The position numbers were made by a program, and so were the translations under genes. The notes beneath the pieces were generated by a model. The model did no database searches, was not told the DNA's origin, and saw only the letters and a program-made list of their open reading frames with translations. Positions 1 to 12,370 of a stretch of 64,000 bases of DNA are shown here, piece after piece. Position 1 is the first letter of the stretch. Each line of letters starts with the position of its first letter. The stretch spans positions 10,525,501 to 10,589,500 of the forward strand of contig NC_085131.1 in the NCBI RefSeq assembly GCF_030269925.1, written 5' to 3'. This stretch comes from Bombyx mori (taxonomy: Eukaryota > Arthropoda > Insecta > Lepidoptera > Bombycidae).

Positions 1-78
1 AACATGTATTTAATTGGTATGGGAGCGTAACTACACGTATTGATTCCAACATAGACTGCGGGACAACGTAACTGTATT

Positions 79-451
79 GGAACGAAATTCCTTAAGGGAC
101 GATGCGGAGGGGTACCCTAACCGGGAAAAAACGTCCGTAACGTAAGATTTTTATTAGTAATGCACACAGTGTACGACTTAACTTTGTAATAACGTACAAA
201 AATAACATATTTTTTTATCATTCATTGACCACGAACTCAGAACGTTCGTTTGCGCAATACACTAACTCTTATGCAAACAACCGTGAATGAAGTGTACCAC
301 AATAAGTTGGCACGTTACCGAATGACCGTGGATTTGTTGCGAAACCTCCCGTTTTATTTTCTTTATACCTCGAATAGGACTTAAAATTAATATTTTTATA
401 ATAAGGAACTTCGTTCCTATCCGGCGTCCCACGATACCACACATCTTTTTT
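79..451 (-). mobile_element. Foldback-like repeat family A, copy 1
   Basis: This reads on the minus strand as two small hairpins (a GGTGTC/GACACC stem, then GGAACGAAGTTCC), an A+T-rich body, and a closing arm rich in GGGTACCCC and CCGCATCG that ends in an inverted copy of the GGAACGAAGTTCC arm. It is the oldest-looking of three copies; a part of the middle (about 220-345) is unlike the others. It encodes nothing I recognise. Confidence 0.6.
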
Positions 452-745
452 TAATAAATCACCCATCAGTGAAAACGCTCGTTTACTATGATTGTCCTAC
501 GGTGAAAGCCCTTCTTTTTGCTAGTTCTTCGGTAATTCTCTAGTCCTAAATTTCAGACATTGACGGCTTAGTCGCATTATTTAAAAAACGATTGTTCACC
601 TTTAATTTCATCCATTAAAAAGCATTCGATTATGATTTTGTTAATTTTTTTTTACAGACGACCTTTGAGCCGATAATATGTATAATCGCGCGTCAATACA
701 TTCTCATAGATTTTTTACATTCAGCCAAATATTAGTTCGTTTCAA

Positions 746-795
746 CGACTGTATAACTTCGTTCTAATCCGGTCTCCCATGACACCACGCATATT
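746..795 (-). mobile_element. Family A end fragment
   Basis: Only the hairpin end of the family survives, reading on the minus strand as GGTGTCATGGGAGACCGGAT followed by TAGAACGAAGTTATAC. It is a decayed remnant 300 bp from copy 1. Confidence 0.5.
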
Positions 796-1574
796 TTTTT
801 AAGCTATTGCACAGCTTCTATCGCGATCCTTGAGCGCGGCGACTGAATCAAGAAATTCCGTAACGAAAATAACCTGACACCTCCACTACGCCTACTATGT
901 AGCTCGTGTTTTATACATTCACACGTTGCGCTGGTGTAGTGTTTGTGAATAAGCGCGCGGCGTGGCGTCGCACTGGATGAGCATCTTGAAAAGTCTGTTC
1001 ATCTCTCTCTCACGCGGTCTAGCTTATGAGTATGAAGGGGACAGTTAATGTTTTGCTTTTGTTAATGTTTATAAATATAGCGTGGTCTTATTTGTATTAT
1101 TGTTTTAATATGAAATTATTATTGTCTAATTGTAATTGCATAAGTTGATAAAAATTGCTTTGCAATATTACCGCAGCAGTTCCCGAGTGCCACACGTTTT
1201 TTTTTTTTAATATTAATGTCTACACATAGTGAAGCCCGTGCGCACTTGAGTGTTCAATTGAACTATTAGGGCCGAGGTAGGTACCGCGGCCCAAGACCGG
1301 AATCGCCCGTTCAATTGGCCCGACTAACGAGGAAACAATCTTGTACGCATACCGCTTACCGGCTGTACCCTGGCCAATCTCTGTTACGCTAAAGCCAAGA
1401 CTACACGATAATGTGTGAAACGTCTTTTTTATTGATACCGCATATTGTGGGCCCGGAATGGATACGGTGAATATTGGAAATAACTGGAAATAATTGGGAA
1501 AATATGAAAATACCGTAAAGTATTGCCGTTTTTGACCACCAAACAGATCTATCAGTATTATATTTGGCGGAAAC

Positions 1575-1866
1575 AAGGTGAAGGAATAGCATCGTGTAAT
1601 AAAAATCAAACCCGCAAAATTATAATTTGATAATAACTGGTGATAGGACGTCTTGTGAGTCCGCACGAGTAGGTACCACCACCCCGCCTATTTCTGCCGT
1701 GAAGCAGTAATGCGTTTCGGTTTGAAGGGTGGGGCAGCCGTTGTGACTATACTGAGACCTTAGAACTATATCTCAAGGTGGGTGGCGGAGTTTGCGTTGT
1801 AGATCTCCTTGGGCTCTAGTAACCACTTAACAGGTGGGCCGTAAGCTCGTCCACCCATCAATGCAA
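1575..1866 (+). mobile_element. Bm1-type SINE, 5'-truncated
   Basis: Starts in the GGTGAAGGAATAACATCGTG segment of the family and runs through the GAGTCCGCACG, TTTCTGCCGTGAAGCAG and CAGGTGGGC blocks. The 3' end is decayed. Open frames across it are shadows. Confidence 0.8.
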
Positions 1867-2224
1867 TATAAAATGAAATGGAAGGCACAATTACAGTCTA
1901 TTTCAGAGGGGATAGGTAGTCAAATATAATTGAGATTTGGAACTCTTATCTCAAGGGTGACACGACGATGTTATACGCTCCTAAAATCACTAATTCGGGA
2001 AATGTAAGTTGTTCCGTCCTTTTAGCTCAATGAAAAAGCATTATCTTGGTTTGGGAAAGACATGAGTAGTATACCTTTGTCAGCATCAATTGCTGCAAAT
2101 TCGTCAACTGCGAGCTGCCTCAGTACACTTACACTTTTTATTATTGACACAAATTATTATAAACAATAGATACCATCGTTAATGCCGTAGAAGAAAGTAA
2201 AGAACGTCTATATTTATTTATTTA

Positions 2225-2310
2225 TTTATTCAACTTCATGCACAAAGGTACAATGGCGGACTTAATGCCTGAGGCATTCTCTACCAATCAAATAAGTGGT
2301 AGGTGCGTTA
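2225..2310 (-). mobile_element. LINE 3'-tail remnant
   Basis: On the minus strand this reads as the common moth tail GCATTAAGTCCGCCATTGTA followed by TTTGTGCATGAAG and (AATA)n, typical of the 3' end of a non-LTR retrotransposon. Only the end is present. Confidence 0.5.
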
Positions 2311-2524
2311 CTTATTGCGAAAATAACAAAAATTAATAATATTACATACATAAACAAAACATACACGGCATACATATATATATATCATCACATACAACAA
2401 CGTACACAATATTAAATCATGATAATAATATAAAATTTAATATCAATATTCGTTACATTAATAATATAGCTCTTTATTTAACACTACATGTACAGAGTAA
2501 GCATATAAAACAAATAATAGTCGG

Positions 2525-2585
2525 TGACATAAATTGGCGGCTTTATCGCTAAAAGCGATCTCTTCCAGGCAGCCTTGCAGGGAGA
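2525..2585 (-). mobile_element. LINE 3'-tail remnant (GAAGAGATCGC type)
   Basis: The minus strand reads GGAAGAGATCGCTTTTAGCG followed by ATAAAGCCGCC, the conserved block near the 3' end of a moth LINE. The same block on the plus strand occurs at 4395. Confidence 0.5.
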
Positions 2586-2992
2586 GGAATAAGCAAACTA
2601 GCATGGACGGTGCTATATCTTAATAAACTTACATAAAAATATATACTTTTAAACACATGTTAATGTATGAATAATAAATAGTTTCGAGCGATATGCACCA
2701 CACTTTACAATAACAAGCGGAGGAAGAGACAATCAGAGTAGTTCAGATGTGGAAGTAGAGTCGGCAAGTACAAGTAATAGCTCAGGGATGTTTTGACATA
2801 ACGTCCAACGGATTGATGACTCTTAAATTTAACTGACTCTATCAAATTGTAGAGTGGCACAGTCGTTCGAATATTAGGAAGTAGAGACTCTATATAGAGT
2901 TTAAAGAGTTCGTTTTGATTTTTTTGTGCGTTTTAATGACTTTATAAAGCTTGGTATTAAAGCGACGCGGTAGTGACTAGACTAGATGGATG

Positions 2993-3112
2993 GGCGAGCT
3001 TTCAGCTTTTCTGGTGTTAAGTGGGGCGTGAAATCGAAATCTCAATTATATTGCGAAACAGTTTCCAAACCTTCGAGCTGTAGGGCATGACTGAGTCGCG
3101 GCAGAAATAGGG
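2993..3112 (-). mobile_element. Decayed Bm1-type SINE piece
   Basis: The GATGGGTGGACGAGCT, CTGGTGTTAAGTGG and GGCAGAAATAGG blocks are still in order but with much substitution between them. An old copy. Confidence 0.45.
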
Positions 3113-3737
3113 TTAATGAAGATCGCTGTCCGCACTGCTTTATAATGCGCTCTACCATCAGGAATTTCGCATACACATAAATTTTGATATTAGCATTTCA
3201 TGAATACAACATCCAACTACTTGACCGCAAAAAATGTACCTAAAGATTCCTGAAGTAATAATTTAAATAAATTAGTATACAACTATTACTACTGGAATAT
3301 TGGGGTCTATATGGGTGACCAAATAAATTGAAAAGTTCCGCGAAATGGTCTGCTAATATTATCAAGTAACAAAAACGCTAATCCAAATGGATATGGCTGT
3401 ACAATGGTATCTTCCAAGACTCCCAGACTATTCTAAAGGAACACATTGTTTTTCTATCAAAAAAAAAACTCTACCATCTAACACTTATCGACTCGAGCTA
3501 ACAATACATATTTTGAATGGACACCTCATTTATTCTGTGACGTTTAGTCAACAGAAACAAACAAATGAACTTGAGGACAAACTTTTTTTTTGTTAAACTT
3601 TTATCCCCATGGTTTTGACAACTTCAAACAAAAATAAATAATGAAATCTGACAAACGAGATTGATCTGAACATAAGACAAGATAAAATGATAAGCTTACA
3701 ACAGTCAATACTATAATATATCATGCATATAATAATA

Positions 3738-3967
3738 ATTGGTGGTAGGGCATATTGTGAGCCCGTACGAGAAGGTACCATTAGCTTGCCTATTTCTGTC
3801 GTGTAATGGGTTTCGGTTTAAGGGTAGGGCAACCGTTGTACTGAAAATTGAGATTTACAACTCATGTCTCAAGGCAGTATTTACCTTATAGATGTCTATG
3901 GGCTCCGGTGACCACCTTTTAACCAGGTGGGTTGTGAGCTCATCCACACATCTTAGCAATAAAAAAA
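3738..3967 (+). mobile_element. Bm1-type SINE, 5'-truncated and diverged
   Basis: GGTGGTAGGGCATATTGTGA starts the body; the GATGTCTATGGGCTCC and CCAGGTGGG blocks and the AGCAATAAAAAAA tail follow. It is more diverged than most copies in the window. Confidence 0.75.
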
Positions 3968-4384
3968 TATGGGCTTCAGTGTAAGAAACTCCTCACAATA
4001 CGCGTCGCATCCAGGATTTTCTCTCGCTCTCGCTTTCTACATCAAGCCCCTAACCCAGGTGGATATCGATGGTCCGAAACAAGGATTCTCTGTGCTATGA
4101 GCATCAGAGACTGATATACATACTTATACATATACGTTTAAATAGATACATTTATAGATATTCAACATTCAGACAAAGAACAAACAAACCTGCTCATCGT
4201 ACGAATGTTTGGCCGATGTTTGAATCGAATCCACAGCCCTGGGCCCAGCAATCAAAAACACTAATTACAGAAACATCATGAAATAAAAGAATACGAATCC
4301 GAAAAATAAATAAACAAAAAACCAGTATCCCAACCAACCAACGAACGCCAAGTTGAAATTGGGCTTTTACTATGAAGTATTTAT

Positions 4385-4505
4385 TTCTCTTTAAGAGAAA
4401 GAGATGTGGAAGAGATCGCTCTTAGCGATAAGACCACCAATTGTACTTTTTTGTGTTTAACGTATCTCACTGTTTATTTGTTTTTTGATGTACAATAAAG
4501 AATAC
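4385..4505 (+). mobile_element. LINE 3' tail
   Basis: GGAAGAGATCGCTCTTAGCG, AAGACCACCAATTGTAC and a closing TGATGTACAATAAAGAATA with a CT-rich run are typical of the 3' UTR of a lepidopteran RTE/CR1-like LINE. No RT coding part is left next to it. Confidence 0.55.
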
Positions 4506-5094
4506 TCTCTCTCTCTCACTCTTTAAACTAAGATTAGTAATAATTCTGTTATATACTAATCTATGGTACGTTTACTGCATTCTTCTAAAGCACTATCGGC
4601 AGGAAACATAAAAAAAAACAATATACATAAATTTAATTATTCTTAAGAACGTCAAACAGTTTTGACGTTTGTGTGACTGAATAAAAACTTAAGGACGGAA
4701 GCGTGAATAATGTGTCGAAGCGATAATTATGTTTTCCTTCAAACACACAATAACTGGTGTTTTTGTTGATAAGGAGTCGGCCAGATGTGGTCATGACTTG
4801 CTCTGTCCAACAACGACGTTTCGTGGTACAAGACATAAGCGGCTACGAGAAGACGTGAAAGCGTGGCAAAAGCGTCGCGGCTTATTCAGCTCGGCCGCTA
4901 ATTGTACGTCTATATCGATAGGCAAAAATTAATAAGCCGTCAAGCATCTAGTCAATTTGCAGTACATAAATTTTGTAGTCAAAAATACATATTATGTGCA
5001 TAGACAAAATTGAGTTTTCAACTAACACATTACACTCTTTCGTTTTCTTCGAATTATTTATTATTTTTTAATATGAGGGATTACCGATAGCCTT

Positions 5095-5375
5095 TCCAGT
5101 TTCACCAGGACAGGTGGGCGAGCAAAGGCTCAGCCAGGAGGGGTGGGATTGGCTAACAGCTACCCGAGCGCCTCTAAAGGAGACATAACAGCTCAAGAGC
5201 AGCTGCTTCGCGAATGAATCTACTACCGGATCGGAATCGCGACCGGCTGAGAAGATTCGGCAAGAAACTCGTTGGGCTGATGTATAGGTTAGGTTGCACG
5301 TCGAACTTTTTGCCGAGTTCGACGAGCAGGGTTACCTGGGTCCCTAAGCCTGCTCTTAGCGTTAGAGCTAAAGAC
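5095..5375 (-). mobile_element. Retroposon family 1, copy (minus)
   Basis: Reverse complement of the family seen at 29.4 and 44.9 kb. It contains the hairpin core CTGAG...CTCAG near 5240-5280, the CGAAGCAGCTGCTCTTGAG block and the CTCGCCCACCTGTCCT 3' region. The poly(A) side points to the left. Frames on both strands are shadows. Confidence 0.7.
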
Positions 5376-6489
5376 GTCGTTTTCATCAAATACAGATAAA
5401 CATATTATATGAATTATTTGATACGTAAATTACACTTACTGATAAAATAAAGCATTATTTCTGTTATACCAAAATCAGTTACGTAAATTTAAATAGTTAC
5501 TACAGCGCGAGCAGTTTATGTCTGATCCGAAATTTTCATTGATAAGAAAACGAGCCCGCTAACTCTCGTGTCTTGTGGACTACACATTAAAATGTAACCA
5601 GATATATTTTATCATTTTTCTGTACTGGACAGACGGACTGGACGATAAGAACGAGTGCCTGTACGAGTCATGTTTCGCAACATTACTATATGAATGTTAT
5701 AATTAGGTCCCGTTGCTTCATGCCTCCGATAAAGCGTTAGATTCGTGCTGCAGTTTCTGTTGGCTGTTATAATTATGACATTTGACAGGTTTCAGTTGAC
5801 GCCCCGTGTTCGTTGATAGTTAACATTAGCCGACCACCTCAATTTTAAATTTATTATTTGTATGTTGGAGACAAATTTGTTTCCTACTAAGAAATGTTGT
5901 AATTGATTTGTGGTAAATAAAGATGTCATTAGACAATGAAATCCTTGAAAAAAAGAATTAAACTCTTATTTATTTATATTCTTGTTTATTTATTTATGTA
6001 CACACAAAAAAGAAGACATAATACAGAGTAATAGGAAAATTATGTACAAAGGCACTGCTTATTTCTTTAAGAAATCTCTTCCAGCAGACTTGCGAGAGGA
6101 TTATGAGAATAATAACTCTACTTAACTAGTAAATACATTTCTTTTACTATTAACTGATATTTGAATGAATGAATGGACTAAGCAATCGACACTTCGATCC
6201 CTAAGGATATTTGGTGTGACGCCATTGATTCTTGAATCTACTACCCCAAACACCTCCCTCTCACATGAAATTTGGTGTTGAACACTGGGATCCTGTAGTA
6301 AACGAAGTCCGGGTCAACCATTTCCCAAGACATCCGTTCGGCTTTGATAGACCGTTGCACTCACAAAGTATATGATGCAAGGTTCTCTTACACATCTTCC
6401 ACCCAAAATCTTCTAATAGAGATTTCAGAGAAGTCCGTCTTACTATAACCATTATAATGAATAACCATTTATTAAGCTCACGTAAATTT

Positions 6490-6690
6490 ACTGGTGGTAG
6501 AGCGTCTTGTGAGTCCGTATGGGTAGGTAACACCACCCTACCAATATCTGCGGTGTAGCAGTAACCCGTTTAGGTTTAAAGGGTCGGGTAGCCGTTGTAC
6601 TGTAAAAACTGAGATCTAGAACTCATTTCTCTCCACCTTGTTGAAGTCATTGGGTTTCGGTAACCCCTTAACACTAGGTGCTACTCCTAA
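6490..6690 (+). mobile_element. Bm1-type SINE, 5'-truncated, decayed
   Basis: ACTGGTGGTAGAGCGTCTTG to TTAACACTAGGTG, with several internal deletions; the 3' tail is lost. Confidence 0.7.
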
Positions 6691-7790
6691 AACCTATGCG
6701 ATCGCTTCAAGAAATTAACTATTTTTTTATTTAGCGTTAATGTATTTTTTAAAGACTTCAAAATAAATTCATTCTATGCATGTATACATTATAATATGTA
6801 AAGAAAAACCTTTATTGTTTAAAACTGTTAAGTTTTTAAAAATGATTTTTCTTCAGTGCCATAAAGTGAAGTCTGTCATTGAGTAGAAAGAGAGCTCAGT
6901 TTTGTATATTTTATTAATACTGTTTAATTTTTAATATTAATTATTATACAATCTTATTATACATATAACAGAAAATGCAATTAAGCCTTTTATTGTTTAT
7001 TCTTTCTGAAGTACTCCATATAATTATATATTTAAACAAATATATATTATGGAATCAACTAAGCAGCTACCACGTGGGGTCTTTTTTATAATTTCAAAAG
7101 TTACTGATAAACAGCAAGTTAAACGACTCAAGCTTTTCCAGTTATGTCGAGCCTAGTGCAAGAATTTGAACGCAATCCAATTGATATATGTAGGTGTGTC
7201 ATTAACACAGACTAACAATGATTCAAACATATTAAAAGCCTAAATAAAATTACTTTACGGTTTTATTATTGTCATAGAAATTATTTCTGATGTTTCGAAT
7301 ACTTTTCAATTTTCGTGGTCATGGAAGACTCAACGATTACATATATCCTAAATTTCTTTTAATTATGTTTACGGCTCATAAAATCCTAAGAAATCACTAT
7401 ATAATATGTTAAATACTTAAATATCTTAGTGTTTTAACTATAAATACATATAATATTAATGAACAAAATTACAGAAATACAACAGATTTTAATTTAAAAA
7501 GCTTTGTTTGCCCAAGGCAGGGTATGTTCCTCAATATGTGTATGTATATTTTTCCTAGAATAAGGGTGCAGTTATTGTCTCGCATGTTATAAGTAGATAT
7601 GAGCGGTCGTGTCCAATATTAGGCATATGTCACGCTGATACTGCGGCTAGATAATGCCGACTAATAAGTGGCTGTCTTCCAACACGGCTCTAGTGCTGTA
7701 CTGTAGCTCAATTACATTCTATCGATAAACAATTCAATTTATATGCTATTCGAAATCTTTCCTTTAAATTCTTTACTATCTGACCTAAGG
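6691..7790. other. A+T-rich stretch without recognised features
   Basis: Strongly A+T-rich sequence with short homopolymers and no conserved ORF or repeat I can name. It looks like neutral intergenic DNA. Confidence 0.5.
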
Positions 7791-7799
7791 CTTCCACAT

Positions 7800-8050
7800 C
7801 ATGTCCTATGATGGACCACATCATCATCATCATCATCATCCCACAGTCCTGCAACTGTTGGATATAGGCCTCTCCCAATTCACACCACTAAGCCCGGCCT
7901 TTGACTCTCCATGTCCATCTTATTCCGGCTACTATTTAGAGATCATCGAACCAGCTAGCCAAGGGGCGTCCCGTGCTACGTTTTCCGCTGCGCGATCTCC
8001 ACTCGAAGACCCGTCTGCTCCAGCAATCGTCAGTTCTACGGCACGACCAC
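7800..8050. mobile_element. LINE-related remnant with (CAT)n tract
   Basis: A (CAT)n run is followed by CAACTGTTGGATATAGGCCT, a phrase common to dispersed lepidopteran LINE copies, usually antisense to the RT. The His-rich 91-codon frame here comes from the microsatellite and is not a gene. Confidence 0.45.
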
Positions 8051-8130
8051 GGACAATCAATAAATCTACATGTTAGACCTTGGTACGACCAGCTTTAAGT
8101 GCGTAATACAAATATAAATGTTAATCTACA

Positions 8131-8552
8131 CTAGTGGTCCCCCGTAGCCCCCCCCCCCCTAGTGGTACTTATAATTAATCGAAATTCTATTGTCAAAGAG
8201 TATTACTTCTATAATCACAGATTTCGCCAAGACTACACTATAGACAAAGATTAATAAAAACAAACAATATTTAATCTATTCTCAATTTGACCACAGACTA
8301 TAAGCAATACGAAAAGGTTGACGATAAACAAATAGAATGCATGCGTGTGTGTGTCAAATACATGGTAGTGTGTGTAATATTTACTTTTATTGATTTAATG
8401 TATTTTATATGCATAATTAAAAACAAAATTAACATTCTGCACGCCTTCTCTGTATTCTCTATAAGTGTGGGAAATTTCATAGCTACTCCTCCGTCCGCAC
8501 AATTTTCGTAAAAAGGGGTAAAAAGTTTTTGCTTCACCTATTAATATATACA
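8131..8552 (-). mobile_element. Non-autonomous Helitron, family H1, older copy
   Basis: The same family as 45700-46152. On the minus strand it runs from a TC-like start (mutated to TG) at 8552 to CTAG at 8131-8134, followed by T. A (C)10 tract near the 3' end and several substitutions mark it as the older copy. Open frames across it are shadows. Confidence 0.65.
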
Positions 8553-9052
8553 TGAAAAATTCTGCATCTAAGTTTGTTTTTAATACCCCTCATTGCGTGG
8601 ACGAGCTCCTGGTATTAACCGGCTACAGGAGTCCTTATACATCACAGCGTAAATACGGTCACCCATCTTGATCTTACTGCTTTGCGGAATAAATAGACAT
8701 AATAGTACTACTATCCATAAACGCGGGCTCTCAGTAGATTCTACCACCAGTAACGTCCAAACCGCGCCCATCTTTCAGATATATGTTTAGAATTTCTGCA
8801 TCGGTAGAATTTTGCATGTCACGTGCCAATAAACAAACATTTATATCAACATTGGGAATAATTTACGACGATGGGGTAATTAATCAAAAGTTATATTAGT
8901 ACCCGTCCGAAATGATACCTCTGGTGTTAATTGATGAAAATTCGGTATCGAATTCGGCCAGTAATTAATAAGTGGGCTGTAACGTTATTTCCATTTAATT
9001 AATAATAGTTTTGTCGCTGAACTTTAGTTATATACGTTCTATACATACAACT

Positions 9053-9330
9053 ATCCGTCCGTCTGGTTTAGTGGTAAGTGACAGGTCACTACACAAGGGG
9101 GTCGCGGGTTCGAATCCCGCCAAGGGAAGATATTTGTATGATAAATATAAATGTCTTTTCCAGGGTTATGGATGTATATTAAACATATGTATGTGTATAA
9201 TAAAAATCTTACATTTATTTCCGTTATCTGGTACCTGTAACATAAGTTCTTTACGAACTTATCACGGGACCAGTTAACGTGGCGTGGTTGTTAGTAAATA
9301 TTTATATTTATTTATTTATTTATTTAACTA
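9053..9330 (+). mobile_element. tRNA-derived SINE (second family), copy 1
   Basis: The head has an A-box-like GGTTTAGTGGTAAG and a B box GGTTCGAATCCC, then a body with TTATCTGGTACCTGTAACAT and AGTTAACGTGGCG, and a (TATT)n tail. The 5' and 3' sides of the tRNA-like part do not pair as an acceptor stem, so this is not a working tRNA. A second, inverted copy lies at 11.6 kb. Confidence 0.75.
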
Positions 9331-9599
9331 TACGTTCTATAACGTCTATATAGTTATATACGTTATATATATATTATCTATCTATCTATACGTTATATAC
9401 ATAGATACGTTCCGTTTCTTGCATAAAGCTTCGAAAATAAACGCGCAACAATATTTATTTATGGTTCGTTGTATAAAAAAGGAAAACGTGTAAGAAATCG
9501 AACCGAAATTAGACATGGGCTGTCCTCCAGCCGCAAAAAATATTTAAACAGAACATAATAGGAAAAAAAGTTAATTTTCTAACACGTACGTTCAAAGTA

Positions 9600-9790
9600 G
9601 TGCACGAAAATAAAAGAAAACCATCGATATCGCACGCCGTGCTCGACTTATCGATATCGACGTCACAGACGACTCGGCCGACGCGATCTTATCTCCCGTT
9701 TTATTCTCGTGATATCCACCGATAAGGGCGTACTGTCCTTTTTCATAGAAGCACGGTAATGGGCCAGGAGGCACGCCAACCGAGCCTCAT
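9600..9790. promoter_or_regulatory. Possible regulatory stretch with DRE-like sites
   Basis: CATCGATATCG and CTTATCGATATCGACG lie 30 bp apart and include a perfect TATCGATA at 9649-9656, with a GC-richer, repeat-free context. TATCGATA is the DREF/DRE site used in many insect promoters and boundaries. No transcript start is visible, so this is a weak call. Confidence 0.25.
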
Positions 9791-9988
9791 AACTTATGCA
9801 TGGTGATTGCCTCGACTTTACCCTTTAGCTGGCGTGTTTCACATTTTTATATTTTTATTTTCGTGATATTTTTATCGATAATTCTGATCTCGAAATCACT
9901 ATCGAACGAGAGCAGCTTAGTTTGGAAACAAAGGATATGAAGGATAACTCTTCAAATCAATAAAAGAATCTAACTAGGGATGTACTTA

Positions 9989-10241
9989 TTTTTTTTTATT
10001 TTTTATTGCTTAGATGGTTGGACGAGCTCACAGCCCACCTGGTGTTAAGTGGTTACTGGAGCCCATAGACATCTACAACGTAAATGCGCCACCCGCCTTG
10101 AGACATAAGTTCTAAGGTCTCAGGTATAATTACAACGGCTGCCCCACACTTCAAACCGAAATGCATTACTACTTCACGGCAGAAATAGGCAGGGTGTGGT
10201 ACCTACCCGCGCGGACCCACAAGAGGTCCTACCGCCAGTAA
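9989..10241 (-). mobile_element. Bm1-type SINE (minus)
   Basis: Poly(T) on the left, then GCTTAGATGGTTGGACGAGC and all 3' body blocks up to CCTACCGCCAGTAA. 5'-truncated. It stands head to head with the copy at 10560. Confidence 0.85.
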
Positions 10242-10369
10242 AGTGTTTCTGGTCAATGTGACTTATCTTAACCATCTAGTGTTCAGATTGAGCGTATTAA
10301 TGACAAAGTTCGGCTATGCTCAGAACACTAAGTAGGCGTACGTATTCAGTGTACTAAAATTTGTATGGA

Positions 10370-10490
10370 ATTGGAACAGCTTTACTTCGTTTGCCGCTAG
10401 GAGCGCTATTCAAACTCTATAAAAATTTGAGTTAACTTTAACGCGATCGAGAACGTTAAAAAGCTCTCACTAAGCACACAGTCATCGTGA
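10370..10490. repeat. Dispersed repeat with GAGTTAACTTTAACGCGATC core
   Basis: A TATGGAATTGGAACAGC block followed by the palindrome-rich GAGTTAACTTTAACGCGATC and CTCTCACTAAGCACAC. The core occurs inverted at 57131-57155 beside a matching TATGGAGTTGGAACAGC. Family unknown. Confidence 0.45.
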
Positions 10491-10559
10491 TATCGTGAAT
10501 CATTTTAGCAATTGTATCATACATAACATTTGAATCAAACAGTAACCGTATTGTGTATT

Positions 10560-10798
10560 CTTACTGGTGGTAGGACCTCTTGAGAGTCCGCGCGGGTAGG
10601 TACCCTGCCTATTTCTGCCGTAAAGCAGTGATGCGTTTCGGTTTGAAGGGTGGGGCAGCCGTTGTAACTATACTTGAGACCTTGGAACTTATATCTCAAG
10701 GTGGGTGGCGCATTTACGTTGTAGATGTCTGTGGGCTCCAGTAACCACTTAACACCAGGTGGGCTGTGAGCTCGTACACCAATCTAAGCAAAAAAAAA
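10560..10798 (+). mobile_element. Bm1-type SINE (plus)
   Basis: CTTACTGGTGGTAGGACCTC to TCTAAGCAAAAAAAAA, with one short deletion after GGTAGGTACC. 5'-truncated at the usual point. Confidence 0.85.
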
Positions 10799-11617
10799 AT
10801 TGTGAGCGCGTTCACTGCAGCTCAGCGTACTCTAGTAATTAAAAGAACTTAGACATGTCCACAAACGACCGATGATAGACCAAATTGCATTGAACACGCG
10901 ATTAAAGTAACGTTTTTTTTTTTTGTTGTCATGCATATCTCACGATCGGCCTTCGTCGCCGTGTCATGTGTGGTGTTGGCGAAAATTGCTTTCCGCTGTC
11001 GTTTTGTATCGAAACTGGATGTACAATTAAAATGCATGCTCGAATAACTTCGACGTCGATAATCACGCTATTATCCAAGATTAACAACACGAAATATTTA
11101 AAGGTTGTGACAAAAAAAAATATTTTTTCAATAATAAATATTTTTAAATATAAATATATTTACTAACTTCTTCTTCTTCGTCGCTTTCTTCATTGCTGAA
11201 GGTCGTGTCCCTGAAACTTGACCGTGGCCTTTCTCGTGAGCTGTTTCCATCTCGTCCGGTCCTCAGCTTCTCGAAAGGCGGTTGCGACTGACAATATATG
11301 GTTATATAACAAGAATAACCACTTAGCCTCTCAACTCCAATCTCCACTCCCACCTACTCGCGTTGAGCCCTGTTACTTCGAGCAACCTATTGTTGAGATT
11401 GCGGTATCCAATCCCTTTGGAAACGTAGGTCGACAAACAGACGGGAGGAGAGGGGGACTCCGGTCATCTATAGATACTTTACACCGGAGGTCAGTCGTTG
11501 GCAGCAGGGCGTACTGACTACCACAACCAACATCTCTGCGGCAAGGGGAAATCACTGCGCTAGTTTTCCCAAGTAATCCTATGAAAGTGGACCAAGTACA
11601 GAATGAGATTTACTAAC

Positions 11618-11857
11618 AATCACGCCACGTTAACTGGTCCCGTGCTAAGTTCGTAAAGAACTTGTGTTACAGGTACCAGATAACGGAAATAAATGTAAGA
11701 TTTTTATTATACGCATACATATATTTAATATACATCCATAACCCTGGATAAAACATTTTATATTTATCGTACAAATATCTTCCCTTGGCGGAATTCGAAC
11801 CCGCGACCCCCTTGTGTAGTGACCATGTCACTTACCACTACCCCAGACGGCCGTTAA
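11618..11857 (-). mobile_element. tRNA-derived SINE (second family), copy 2
   Basis: Reverse complement of the 9.05-kb copy, including the B box (GGGTTCGAATTCC on the minus strand) and the GGTACCAGATAACGG block. The two copies could pair if co-transcribed. Confidence 0.75.
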
Positions 11858-12043
11858 TCGCCGTCAATCGGTCGCTATCGTAAAACTGTTTTCTTTAATG
11901 ATCTACATGAGAAAATAAATCGCCGGATCGCGAATTGCGGACAAGAGAAACGCCAAGTTATGTGTAGCAATTTTTGTTTAAAATTGAACAAGATGGATAA
12001 TGTTGATATCACGCAGAAGTTACAACGCTATCTATATCGTGGA

Positions 12044-12370
12044 CTACCCTGCCTATTTCTGCCATGACGTAATTGTGCGTTCCGGTCCAAAGACTAGGGC
12101 AGCCGCTACTACTAACACGGAGACCTTGTGTGCGTAACTAGCATCAACAGCATATATTTATTTTTTACGGCATTTTTTACTGGTAGGACCTCTTGTGAGT
12201 CCGCGCGGGTAGGTACCACCGCTCCACCTGTTTCTGGGTGGGGCAGCCGTTGCAACTATACTGAGACCTTGGAAGTTATAAATCAAGGTGGATGGCGCAT
12301 TTACGTTGTAGATGTCTATGGGCTCCAGTAAGCACTTAACACCAGGTGGGCTGTGAATGAGTTCACACTT
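12044..12370 (+). mobile_element. Two adjacent decayed Bm1 pieces
   Basis: A fragment at 12044-12128 (CCCTGCCTATTTCTGCC to GGAGACC) and a second start at 12178 that runs to the CAGGTGGGCTGTGA block. About 50 bp separates them. The second lacks the CGTGAAGCAGTAATGCG segment. Confidence 0.65.

Noticed and set aside
7801..8076. 91-codon ORF with a His run
   Set aside because: The His run is a (CAT)n microsatellite and the rest matches a dispersed LINE-related repeat phrase.
9053..9130. Functional tRNA gene
   Set aside because: A and B boxes are present, but the acceptor stem does not pair and the sequence continues into a SINE body; a second copy exists at 11.6 kb.
11144..11555. Overlapping ORFs around 11.2-11.5 kb (EEEE-rich peptide)
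   Set aside because: The Glu run comes from a TTC repeat read antisense, the frames conflict, and no conserved domain is visible.
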